DNA of 64,000 nucleotides, from positions 35,317-99,316 of the forward strand of contig BGOS01000022.1 of the NCBI GenBank assembly GCA_003569365.1, written 5' to 3'. The notes below the pieces were generated by a model that was not told where the DNA came from, made no database searches, and saw only the letters and a program-made list of their open reading frames with translations. The stretch is from Anaerolineaceae bacterium (GTDB taxonomy: Bacteria; Chloroflexota; Anaerolineae; Anaerolineales; UBA11657). A program made the position numbers and the translations under genes. Shown here piece by piece: positions 37,523-45,625 of the stretch (positions within the stretch are counted from its first letter, which is position 1; every line of letters starts with the position of its first letter).

Positions 37523-40456
37523 TCATTGCTGCAAGCGCGCGCCGGCTGCATCATAGAACGCGCCGTGATGCACGCGCGCCTGCAGGCCTTTGTCGTTGCG
37601 CCAAATGGTGAACTCGGCGCCGGCTTGGTTAGCCAGCTCGGCCGGCAGCCAGCACAGCCCGATTGTTTCGCCCAGCGTGGGGCTGAACTTGCATGAAGTG
37701 ACCCAGCCGATGATCTCCGGCCGGGCGCCGCGCGTGCTGCGCACAATTTGCAAGCCTTCTTCCGGCACCACATTGCGTGCCACCGGCTTGAAGCCCACCA
37801 AGCGCTGCTTCACGCCATGCGCTGCAATGCGTGCCAGCGAGCGCTTGCCGAGAAAGTCGGCTTTGTCCAGCTTCACCAGTGCGGCCAGATCCGCCGAGAT
37901 CGGGTCGGTGGTTGCCTCGGTGTCCTGCCCCACAATGATGTGGCCCTTCTCCAGCCGCAGGATGCGCTGCGCTTCCACGCCAAACGGCGCAATGCCAAAC
38001 TCGCTGCCGGCTGTCATCAATGCTTCCCAAACTGCGAGCGCATAGCCGGACGGGCAGTGCACCTCATAAGAAAGCTCACCGGTGAAGCCGATGCGCAGAA
38101 TGCGGCACGGCACGCCGGCAAGTGTGGCCGTGCGCACATGCATGTACGGAAAAGCAGCGTTGTCCAATGCGCAATCCGGCACCAGTTTTTGCAGCACACT
38201 GCGCGCGTGCGGGCCGGCAAGGTTAAACGCTGCAAAATCCTCGCTGCGGTTGGCAAGCAGTACGCCCGCGCCCCAGCCGCTCTGCGCCCACCACTGCAGC
38301 CACTCATAAATTGCGCTGGCGCCGGAGGTGGTGGTCGTCATGTACCATGAGTCAGCAGAAAGGTGCGCCGTCACGCCGTCATCCAGCACCACGCCTTCGT
38401 CGTTGCACATCAAGCCGTAGCGCACGCGGCCGCTGGCGAGCTTGCCCCAGTTGTTTACATAAACGCGCTCCAGCAGCGCCGGCACACCCGGGCCGGTCAG
38501 CTCAATCTTGCCCAGCGAGCTCACATCAATTAAGCCCACGCGCTCGCGCACGGCGCGCACCTCTGCATGCGGATCGCCGTATCTTTCGGCGCGCACCCAC
38601 AACCCGGCCAGCATCATCTTTGCACCATGCGCTGCGTGCCACGCCTGCAGCGGGCTGTACTGCACCGGCTCCAGATGCTGCCCGCCGAGCACGCCCAGCG
38701 CCATCGGCCGCGCCGGCGGCCGCGCCGTGGTTCCGCCAACGCGCGCCGCCGGCTGGCGCAGCGCACCGGCGCACGTCTGCTTCACATTGTGCGCGCACAT
38801 CAGCCCCTGGCACGGGCCCATGGCCGTAGTGCTGTAGCGCTTCAACAACTCCGCGCTGTCAAAGCCCTCCTCAATCGCAGTCAGCACATCCTGTTTGGTC
38901 ACGTCTTCGCAAAAGCAAACAATGTTTTTGCCGCTGCCGTTGACAAGCGTGTGCGCGCTGGATTGGCGCTGCGCGGCGGGCAGCTGCAGCGGCGATGGTG
39001 CTGCGCACAACCCCAGATGGGCGGCTGCCTGCTCGCCGGCTTGCTGCCCTTCCCGCAGCTCTGCAGCCAGCGTGTGTGTGCCGGCTACGCGCCCGGCAGC
39101 AAAGACTCCCGCTGGTAAATGTACCGGCAGCGTTTCGCCACGCGCACCGTCAAACTGCACGCGCCCGCCCATTTGCTGCAGCAAACCATTCTGCGGAGTC
39201 CAGCCCACGCTTAGCGTCACCAAGTCGCAATCCACAAATTTGCCCGCGCCGGCGTCCACCGCGCCCGCAGCGGACAGCGGCGCAATCACAGCTTCACGCA
39301 CGCGCCGGTCGCCCGTTGCGGAAGTGATTGTGTGCTGCCAGTACACCGGCGCCGCGGCGCTCAATGCGGCCTGATGCTCGCTTGTGCATTCGGCAGCGCT
39401 GCGCTGGTCCACAATTGCCGCAAGGCGGATGCCGGCTGCATGCAGGTCGGCGGCCACTTGCCAGCCGCTGTCGTTTGCGGTTACCACCAGCGCCCGCTGC
39501 CCGGGGCGCACCGCAAAAAGTTTTAGCAGGCGTTGCGCGGCGCTGCCAAGCATGATGCCGGGCAGGTCGTTGTTGCCAAACACCAGCGGCGTCTCGACAG
39601 CACCGGTGGCGTTCACCACCGCCCGGATGCGAATCTTAAGCAGCTCATTGCCGCACGTGGCGGCCAGCCAGTTGCCCTCGTACCAGCCCACAACCGCGGT
39701 GTTGGTGCGCACGCTGATGCGCGGCTGGGCCGCCACTTGCGCTGCCAAGGCCGCAGCGCTCTTTGCGTCTGTAAAGCGCAGGTGCCCGCCCAGCGCCGGC
39801 TGCTCGTCCAGCAGCAGCACTTGCGCACCGTGCGCGGCTGCAGCCAGCGCGGCGCGCATGCCCGCCGGTCCGCCGCCAATCACGGCCACATCCACATGCA
39901 AATACTGCTTGTGATGTTTGCCGGGCCGCGAGCCCAGCAGCACTTTGCCAAGCCCGGCAGCAGTGCGCAGAATTTTTTCGTACAGCGGCCACAACGCTTT
40001 TGGCCGGATGAAAGTTTTGTAATAAAAGCCAACCGGCAGAAACTGATCCACAATCTGGGTGGCAGCCATCACGTCTGTTTCCAACGAAGGCCATGCGTTT
40101 TGGTGGGTTACTTCCAGGCCGGGCGTGGCTGGATGCATGCAGGCGCGCACATTGGGCTCGGCGCCCACTTGCACCAGGCAGTTGGGGCAGTTGCCGGTGC
40201 AGCACAGCACGCCGCGCGGGCGGTGGTATTTGAACGAGCGGCTGAGCACTGCAGTGCCGTTGGCCAGCAGCGCGGATGCCAGCGTGTCGCCGGGATGAGC
40301 GGTGCACGGCTGCCCGTCAAACGTGAACTGAAAAGTTGACGCGCGGTCGATCTGCTCGCCGGCTTGCGGCGGCAGGCGGAGGCTGGTGATGGCGGGAGTA
40401 CTGGTGGCCACGCGGGTTGCCTTAGCTGGCTGCACCGTCCGCGGCTGCGGGCTCAT
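37523..40456 (-). CDS. soxA: Heterotetrameric sarcosine oxidase alpha subunit
   Basis: Subunit of 977 residues that passes the methyl group of sarcosine to tetrahydrofolate. Order of domains: N-terminal ferredoxin-like domain (residues about 30-120, HPGDTLASALLANG), dinucleotide fold (VAVIGGGPAGMRAA near 190), a Cys-rich BFD-like segment (IVCFCEDVTKQDV near 520), and a C-terminal aminomethyltransferase domain from about 600. Unusually, the N-terminal domain keeps a C-x4-C-x2-C...C set (CCTGNCPNC, then VRACM) able to hold a [2Fe-2S] cluster, where the well-studied Corynebacterium subunit lacks these cysteines. It overlaps soxD by 35 bp. Confidence 0.95.
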   Translation of the reverse strand: MSPQPRTVQPAKATRVATSTPAITSLRLPPQAGEQIDRASTFQFTFDGQPCTAHPGDTLASALLANGTAVLSRSFKYHRPRGVLCCTGNCPNCLVQVGAEPNVRACMHPATPGLEVTHQNAWPSLETDVMAATQIVDQFLPVGFYYKTFIRPKALWPLYEKILRTAAGLGKVLLGSRPGKHHKQYLHVDVAVIGGGPAGMRAALAAAAHGAQVLLLDEQPALGGHLRFTDAKSAAALAAQVAAQPRISVRTNTAVVGWYEGNWLAATCGNELLKIRIRAVVNATGAVETPLVFGNNDLPGIMLGSAAQRLLKLFAVRPGQRALVVTANDSGWQVAADLHAAGIRLAAIVDQRSAAECTSEHQAALSAAAPVYWQHTITSATGDRRVREAVIAPLSAAGAVDAGAGKFVDCDLVTLSVGWTPQNGLLQQMGGRVQFDGARGETLPVHLPAGVFAAGRVAGTHTLAAELREGQQAGEQAAAHLGLCAAPSPLQLPAAQRQSSAHTLVNGSGKNIVCFCEDVTKQDVLTAIEEGFDSAELLKRYSTTAMGPCQGLMCAHNVKQTCAGALRQPAARVGGTTARPPARPMALGVLGGQHLEPVQYSPLQAWHAAHGAKMMLAGLWVRAERYGDPHAEVRAVRERVGLIDVSSLGKIELTGPGVPALLERVYVNNWGKLASGRVRYGLMCNDEGVVLDDGVTAHLSADSWYMTTTTSGASAIYEWLQWWAQSGWGAGVLLANRSEDFAAFNLAGPHARSVLQKLVPDCALDNAAFPYMHVRTATLAGVPCRILRIGFTGELSYEVHCPSGYALAVWEALMTAGSEFGIAPFGVEAQRILRLEKGHIIVGQDTEATTDPISADLAALVKLDKADFLGKRSLARIAAHGVKQRLVGFKPVARNVVPEEGLQIVRSTRGARPEIIGWVTSCKFSPTLGETIGLCWLPAELANQAGAEFTIWRNDKGLQARVHHGAFYDAAGARLQQ

Positions 40457-40703
40457 AGCAGAAGGTGCGCGAGATCAGGTTGTTGCGCGTGTCGCGCTCC
40501 GCAAAGAACCACAAGCCGCAGCCGCTGGCGTGGTACCACCACTCCACTTGCACGCCGCTGCGGTTGGTGCGCATGTACAGGTAGTCCGCCCATTGCGCAT
40601 CGCTTTGGGCAGCCAGCGGCGCGGGGCGCGTGCCGCGCTCGCCGCCAAACTTAAACTCGCTGATATTGCGCGCGCCGCAGTTGGGGCAGGTCAAAATCAA
40701 CAT
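40422..40703 (-). CDS. soxD: Heterotetrameric sarcosine oxidase delta subunit
   Basis: Small zinc-binding subunit of 93 residues. It starts with MLILTCPNCGARN and later has YHASGCGLWFFAERDT, which together give the Cys3His zinc site of SoxD. Length and position between soxB and soxA are those of the family. The end overlaps the soxA start by 35 bp. Confidence 0.93.
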   Translation of the reverse strand: MLILTCPNCGARNISEFKFGGERGTRPAPLAAQSDAQWADYLYMRTNRSGVQVEWWYHASGCGLWFFAERDTRNNLISRTFCYEPAAADGAAS

Positions 40704-40772
40704 GCGCGCACGCTCCGCCGTTTGCCATCCCGCCGGCAGCGAGCTGGTGTTGTCGGGTTGCAGCGCTGCATC

Positions 40773-42005
40773 TTAGTGTCCCACCGACGCGGCGCCTTTT
40801 TCACCCACAAGGTCAAACTCTTCAAAGCGTGACATGCGGAACGGTGCAATCAGCTGCGGCGTGCGGTTGGTGGCAATCAACTCGGCCATGGTCTTGCCGC
40901 AAATGGGCGATGCTTTGAAACCGTAGGTGCCCCAGCCGGCATCTATTACAAAACCTTCGACAGGCGTGAAGCCCATGATCGGGCTGTAGTCGGGTGTCAT
41001 GTCGCACAGGCCGGCCCACTGGCGCAGCACGCGTACTTTGGAGAGCGCGGGGAAGAGCTCTAGCATGTGGCCGGAAAGTTCTTCCATGAATGCCAGCGAG
41101 CCTTGCGTGGAGTAAGAGCTGAAGGGATCGACGCTGGCGCCCATCACCAGCTCGCCGCGATCGGACTGGCTGACGTAGACATGCAAGCTGCCGGACACAA
41201 TCACCACATCGAGGAATTGCTTGAGCGGCTCGGTGACGCACGCTTGCAGTGGCGAGGTGACGATGGGCAGGCGCAAGCCCGCCATGCCGGCAATGATGGA
41301 TGACCAGCCGGCGGTGGCGCTGAGCACAACGCTGGCGCCAATGAAGCCACGGCTGGTTTCCACGCCCTCAACGCGGTTGCTTTTGACGCGGATACCGGTG
41401 ACTTCTGTGTCCTGGTGAATGTGCACGCCATCAAGATCTGCGTGATGCGCGTAGCCCCACACAACAGCATCGTGCCGGATGACTCCGCCGGGCGGATGGT
41501 AGAGCGCAGCCAGCACGGGGTAGCGCGGTTGGTCGCTTACATCCAGCTGCGGGCACAGGCGCGCAATCTCATCCGGGAACACGAGGCGCGAGTTGACACC
41601 TTGCAGCCGGTTGACCTCTGCGCGCCGGCGCATGGTGCGCACGGCGGCGTCGGTGTGCGCCAGCGTCAGATGCCCGCGCTGGCTGAACATCACATTGAAG
41701 TCCAGCGTTTCGGACATCTCAGTGTAGAGCTGCACGCTCTCGTCGTAAAAGCGCACACCTTCCGGCGTCAGATAATTGCTGCGGATGATGGTGGTGTTGC
41801 GGCCGCTGCCGCCGGCGCCTATGTAGCTCTTCTCCAGTACCGCCACATTGCGGATGCCGTGCGCATGCGCCAGATAGTAGGCGCAGGCCAGCCCGTGCGC
41901 GCCAGCGCCGATGATGACAACATCATAATTGCTGCGCAGCGCATGGTTGCGCCACATGCGCGGCAGGGCGCCATTCAGTCCCTGAGCAACAAGTTTCTTC
42001 GACAT
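40773..42005 (-). CDS. soxB: Heterotetrameric sarcosine oxidase beta subunit
   Basis: Catalytic flavoprotein subunit of 410 residues that oxidises sarcosine to an imine. The FAD fold is at residues 30-45 (VVIIGAGAHGLACAYYLA), the active-site loop is GRNTTIIRSNYLTPEG, and His178 in GGVIRHDAVVWGY is placed where the family carries covalent FMN. The C-terminal flavin region reads DMTPDYSPIMG. First gene of soxBDAG. A minus-strand TATACT at 42063-42068 could be its -10. Confidence 0.95.
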   Translation of the reverse strand: MSKKLVAQGLNGALPRMWRNHALRSNYDVVIIGAGAHGLACAYYLAHAHGIRNVAVLEKSYIGAGGSGRNTTIIRSNYLTPEGVRFYDESVQLYTEMSETLDFNVMFSQRGHLTLAHTDAAVRTMRRRAEVNRLQGVNSRLVFPDEIARLCPQLDVSDQPRYPVLAALYHPPGGVIRHDAVVWGYAHHADLDGVHIHQDTEVTGIRVKSNRVEGVETSRGFIGASVVLSATAGWSSIIAGMAGLRLPIVTSPLQACVTEPLKQFLDVVIVSGSLHVYVSQSDRGELVMGASVDPFSSYSTQGSLAFMEELSGHMLELFPALSKVRVLRQWAGLCDMTPDYSPIMGFTPVEGFVIDAGWGTYGFKASPICGKTMAELIATNRTPQLIAPFRMSRFEEFDLVGEKGAASVGH

Positions 42006-42371
42006 TTGCGGGTGGCGGGCGTCACCGGCGCGTTAGGGGCGCGGGCTGGCTTGCCGCGCCAGAGTATAGCAAAGCGCGCCTGATGCAATTCTAAAGAAGG
42101 ATGTTATGCAGCTTCCCGACCGGCCACGGTTCATTGCAATTGCGCCGTGCGCAGCAAAAGTGCATGTGGAAGTATTCAGCATCAGAAGGGTAATTTGAAA
42201 GCGCATTACATTATTGCTCGCGCCAGGCCAAGATTTCTATTGACCCGCATTCTCAAGCCGGTTGCTGGTCTAGTATACTAACGATATATCAGCCTCAAGG
42301 ATCAGCAAGTGTTCGTTTTCGTGGCAACTAATTCTCAGTCTGGTCCTGCGCCAGAATAGGGTGCGCAGCCA
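42006..42371. promoter_or_regulatory. Divergent regulatory region between soxB and the TrhA-like gene
   Basis: These 366 bases hold no gene and are more AT-rich than the surroundings. Minus-strand TATACT at 42063-42068 could serve soxB. The palindrome TAGTATACTA at 42271-42280 gives TATACT on both strands, so it could be a shared -10 element or an operator. On the plus strand TTGCTG (42262-42267) and TATATC (42284-42289), about 17 bases apart, flank the palindrome. None of these has a full consensus. Confidence 0.45.
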
Positions 42372-43019
42372 ATGCGCTTTCTAAAACTCCGCCAGCCTGT
42401 TAACGGCCTGACGCACTTGGCGGCGGCAATTCTGTCTGCCGTGGGCATGGCTTTGTTGCTCTGGTTCGGCGCCGGCTCGCCGGCACGAGTGCTTACATTT
42501 GCAATCTACTCGCTGTGCCTCGTCCTGCTGTTCTCATCGAGCAGCGCATACCATCTGTTGCGGGCAGGTCCGCGCCTGCATGAGTGGCTGCGGCGCCTCG
42601 ACCACAGCGCCATTTTTTTGCTGATAGCGGGCAGCTTCACGCCCGTCTCTTACTTGTTGCTAGCTCCCGGTTGGCGCTGGCTGATGCTGGGTTCCATTTG
42701 GGCAATCGCCCTGGCGGGCGTCGGCTACAAGTTGATTGCCGGCATGCGCTTCCGGCGTGCGTTCGTGGGGGTTTATCTGGCAATGGGCTGGCTGGGGGTT
42801 GTGCCCGCACTGCTGGTGTTCGAGTTGCTGCCGCTATCCGCCTTTGTGCTGATGGTGGGCGGCGGGCTGCTCTACAGCGTCGGCGCCATCTTTTACGCCA
42901 CCAACTGGCCGAATCCGTTCCCCGGTGTTTTTGGCGCGCATGAAATCTGGCATCTGTTTGTCATTGGCGGAGCTGCCAGCCACTATTTGGTGCACTTGTT
43001 GTTCCTAGTAAAAATGTGA
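42372..43019 (+). CDS. trhA: TrhA/hemolysin III-family membrane protein
   Basis: Seven-helix membrane protein of 215 residues of the PAQR-like hemolysin III family. Conserved family residues are visible: SSAYH after the second helix, LDHSAIFLLIAGSFTPV, and the C-terminal FGAHEIWHLFVIGGAASHY. Bacterial TrhA members affect membrane fluidity or lipid homeostasis. It is followed by the GntR regulator 46 bp downstream, separated by a short palindrome. A link with sarcosine metabolism is not suggested by the protein itself. Confidence 0.9.
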   Translation: MRFLKLRQPVNGLTHLAAAILSAVGMALLLWFGAGSPARVLTFAIYSLCLVLLFSSSSAYHLLRAGPRLHEWLRRLDHSAIFLLIAGSFTPVSYLLLAPGWRWLMLGSIWAIALAGVGYKLIAGMRFRRAFVGVYLAMGWLGVVPALLVFELLPLSAFVLMVGGGLLYSVGAIFYATNWPNPFPGVFGAHEIWHLFVIGGAASHYLVHLLFLVKM

Positions 43020-43065
43020 TGCGGCGCCGCACCATTTTCGTGACACAGCTGCGCACGCTGCCCGC

Positions 43066-43743
43066 ATGACTCCCACCACCTTGATAGCTGCTGCCCGCAA
43101 GAGCCCGGCAGCTGCGCGCATGCGCGGCGACCTTGCGTATCACGTGCTGCGCGGAAAAATTTTGCGGCTGGAGATTGCGCCGGCGGAGCTGATCAATGAA
43201 GCTGAGCTAATGGCCACGCTGGAGGTGGGGCGCACGCCCCTGCGCGAGGCTTTGCAGCGCCTCAGCCGCGAGAATCTAGTGGTGATTCTGCCGCGCCGCG
43301 GAACCCTCGTTGCGGATTTAAACTTGAGCGACCTGCAAAAGGTGTCGGAGCTGCGCCGCGAGCTGGAACCGTTTGCAGCGCGGCTGGCCGCAGCGCGCGC
43401 AACGCCGCCGCAGATTGCAGCAATGCAGCAAAACTTGCGCGAGACGGATGCGCTTGATGGCGCCGGCGACTACCGCCAGCTGATAGAGCTGGATGCGCGC
43501 GCGCATGCGCTGCTGGCGGAGGCGGCGCACAACGAGTTTCTGGCGGAGCTGCTGGAGCGCATGTACAACCAGGTGCTGCGCCTGTGGTATGTGGGGCTGC
43601 ACCGCGTGGGCCGGCTGCCTGAGGCAATTGCCGAGCATCATGAACTTGTAAATGCAATTGCCGCGCGCGATGCAGACGGCGCGGAAGCGGTTATGCGCCG
43701 GCATGTGGCCGGGTTTGAGAAAGAATTTCTGAAGGTGGTCTAG
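43066..43743 (+). CDS. GntR-family transcriptional regulator, FCD-type
   Basis: Regulator of 225 residues: a winged-helix DNA-binding domain (LRGKILRLEIAPAELINEAELMA..., then EVGRTPLREALQRLSRENLV) and an all-helical FCD effector domain with the metal-binding pattern of FadR-type proteins (ELDARAHALLAEAAHN, then EHHELVNAIAARD with the final His in MRRHV). FCD effectors are usually organic acids or amino-acid derived ligands. It is 72 bp upstream of the second MttB gene on the same strand, so it probably controls that gene and the dehydrogenase after it. Confidence 0.9.
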   Translation: MTPTTLIAAARKSPAAARMRGDLAYHVLRGKILRLEIAPAELINEAELMATLEVGRTPLREALQRLSRENLVVILPRRGTLVADLNLSDLQKVSELRRELEPFAARLAAARATPPQIAAMQQNLRETDALDGAGDYRQLIELDARAHALLAEAAHNEFLAELLERMYNQVLRLWYVGLHRVGRLPEAIAEHHELVNAIAARDADGAEAVMRRHVAGFEKEFLKVV

Positions 43744-43815
43744 CATGCGCAATCCAGCGCCATACCAATGGGCGCGCTGCGCAGGTTTCAAAATGACAAC
43801 TTACTGGAGGCCCTT

Positions 43816-45401
43816 ATGACCAATGTAGCTGAGCGCCGTTCGCAGCGCCGCGAGGCGCGGCGGCACACACCCGTGGTGCAGCCCGGCGCGCTCATCAACA
43901 AACTTTCGCCGACCGAGGTTGTTTCCGCCGAGGGGGTGGAGCTTATTCACGCAGCCTCCATGCGCCTGCTGCGCGAGCACGGCATCTTGATTGTGGACTA
44001 CCCCGCGGCAGCGGAGACATTTCGCAAGGCCGGCGCCAGTGTGGAGTGGGTGGATGCCGAGCACCTGTACCCCAACGGCGACACCACCAAGGTCTGCGGC
44101 CATTTAGTGAAGATAGAGGAGGAACTGCTGCTGCAGCATTTGCGCAACGCGCCCTCCGAGTTCACACAGCTGGCGCGCAACCCGGCGCGCAACATGGACA
44201 TTGGCGGGAAGCGCACCGTGTTTGCGCCCGTGTACGGCCCGCCCTTTGTGGCGGACTACGAGCACGGGCGGCGTTCGGCCACGCTGGAGGACTTCCAGAA
44301 TTTTGCCAAGCTGGCATACATGGCGCCGCAGATTCACCACAACGGCGGCACCCTGGTTGAACCCAATGATGTGGAGGTGAAGGAGCGCCACCTGGACATG
44401 CTGCTCGCGCACGCGTTGTGCAGCGACAAGTGTTTTATGGGCAGCGTAACGCACCGTGAAAATGCGCGCGACACTGTGCTGTTCAGCGAGGTTCTGTTTG
44501 GCGCAGACAATATTCGCGCACACCCCGCCACGCTCTCGCTGATTAATGCCAGCAGCCCGCTGCGCTTTGATGACCGCATGTTTGGCGCGCTTGAAATTTA
44601 TGCTCGGGCGCGGCAGGCAATTCTTGTCACGCCCTTCCTGATTGCGGGTGCCATGTCACCCAGCACGATGGCAGCCACGCTCGCCCAGCAGAATGCCGAA
44701 GCGTTGTTTGGTATTTGTTACGCGCAGATGCTGTGCCCGGGCGTGCCGGTGATCTACGGATCCTTTCTTGCCAACATCGACATGCGCAGCGGCGCACCGT
44801 GTTTTGGAACGCCGGAGGACGCGCTGGCGTTGTATGCCGGCGCGCAGATGGCGCGGCGCTACAAGCTGCCCTATCGCTCGGGCGGCAACTTCACCGGCTC
44901 GCGCATTCCAGATGCGCAAGCGGGCTACGAGTCCGCCAGCACCATGTGGCCCACCATCCAGGCGGGCGTGAATTTTGTTTTGCACTCTGCCGGCTGGCTG
45001 GAGGGCGGTTGATTGCGGGCTACGAGAAGTTTGTGATTGACCTGGAGATGTGCGGCATCATGGCGCGCTACATGAACGGCATTGGCCTGGAAGAGGAGGA
45101 CTTTGCGTGGGACGCCTACCGCGATGTGCCGCCGGGCGGCCACTTTCTGGGTGCGGCGCACACCATGCGCCATTACGACACGGCCTTCTATCAACACGGG
45201 GTTTTCAACATGGACAATTACGAGAAGTGGGAGGCCGAGGGCAGCGTGGACACCTACAAGCGCGCGCACGGAATTTGGAAGCGCATGCTGCAGGAGTATG
45301 AAGCGCCGCCGATTGATCCCGCTGTGCGCGATGCACTGCAGGATTTTGTCGCGCGCCGGCGCGCGGACATTCGCGCGGGCAAACTTAATCGGCCGGACTA
45401 A
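43816..45401 (+). CDS. MttB-family (trimethylamine methyltransferase-like) protein, second copy (frameshifted)
   Basis: Second member of the MttB/COG5598 family. The ATG at 43816 follows CTGGAGG. The core matches the copy at 10342-11892 (AASMRLLREHGI, SVTHRENARD, FTGSRIPDAQAGYES). The frame stops at a TGA just after SAGWLEGG at about 45009 and continues one base back as LIAGYEKFVIDLEMCG; one extra T in the TT at 45009-45010 restores about 528 residues. No in-frame TAG is needed, so pyrrolysine is not implied. It lies between a GntR regulator and a dimethylglycine dehydrogenase-like gene, so betaine-type substrates are likely. Confidence 0.85.
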
Positions 45402-45525
45402 TTCGCGGCCGGGCACAAGGCGTCACGCCTGCACGTTCACGCAGTGCCTGCTTTGGATTCACTTTGCGCTGGGCGCGTGCTTTGGAGTTCAGTAATTGCA
45501 AGTGGCAATGATGTGGTTAAGTAAA

Positions 45526-45544
45526 CAGCATGCGAGGCGTGCTG
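45526..45544. other. Hairpin upstream of the dehydrogenase gene
   Basis: CAGCATGC, a 3-base loop, then GCGTGCTG: an 8-bp stem with one G-T pair. It lies in the 224-bp gap between the second MttB gene and the dehydrogenase gene. It lacks a U tract and could be an operator or an mRNA element. Nothing else in the gap was recognised. Confidence 0.3.
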
Positions 45545-45625
45545 TGCAACTGCGCGTGTGCGCAATCCGCCAGCTTGCCCGCAGTCTGCGCAGCCCGGCA
45601 CCCCACCTAAACTAAAGCCAACTAC

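Noticed and set aside
43020..43031. Palindrome TGCGGCGCCGCA between trhA and the GntR gene as a terminator
   Set aside because: It has no loop and no T run, and such GC palindromes are expected by chance in this sequence.
45009..45014. Programmed frameshift or recoded TGA in the second MttB gene
   Set aside because: No slippery heptamer is present, a stop-codon readthrough would not restore the frame, and similar single-base breaks occur in unrelated genes of the window.
45402..45625. Glycine riboswitch before the dehydrogenase gene
   Set aside because: The gap is long enough, but I could not match the conserved aptamer pattern; only one small hairpin is present.
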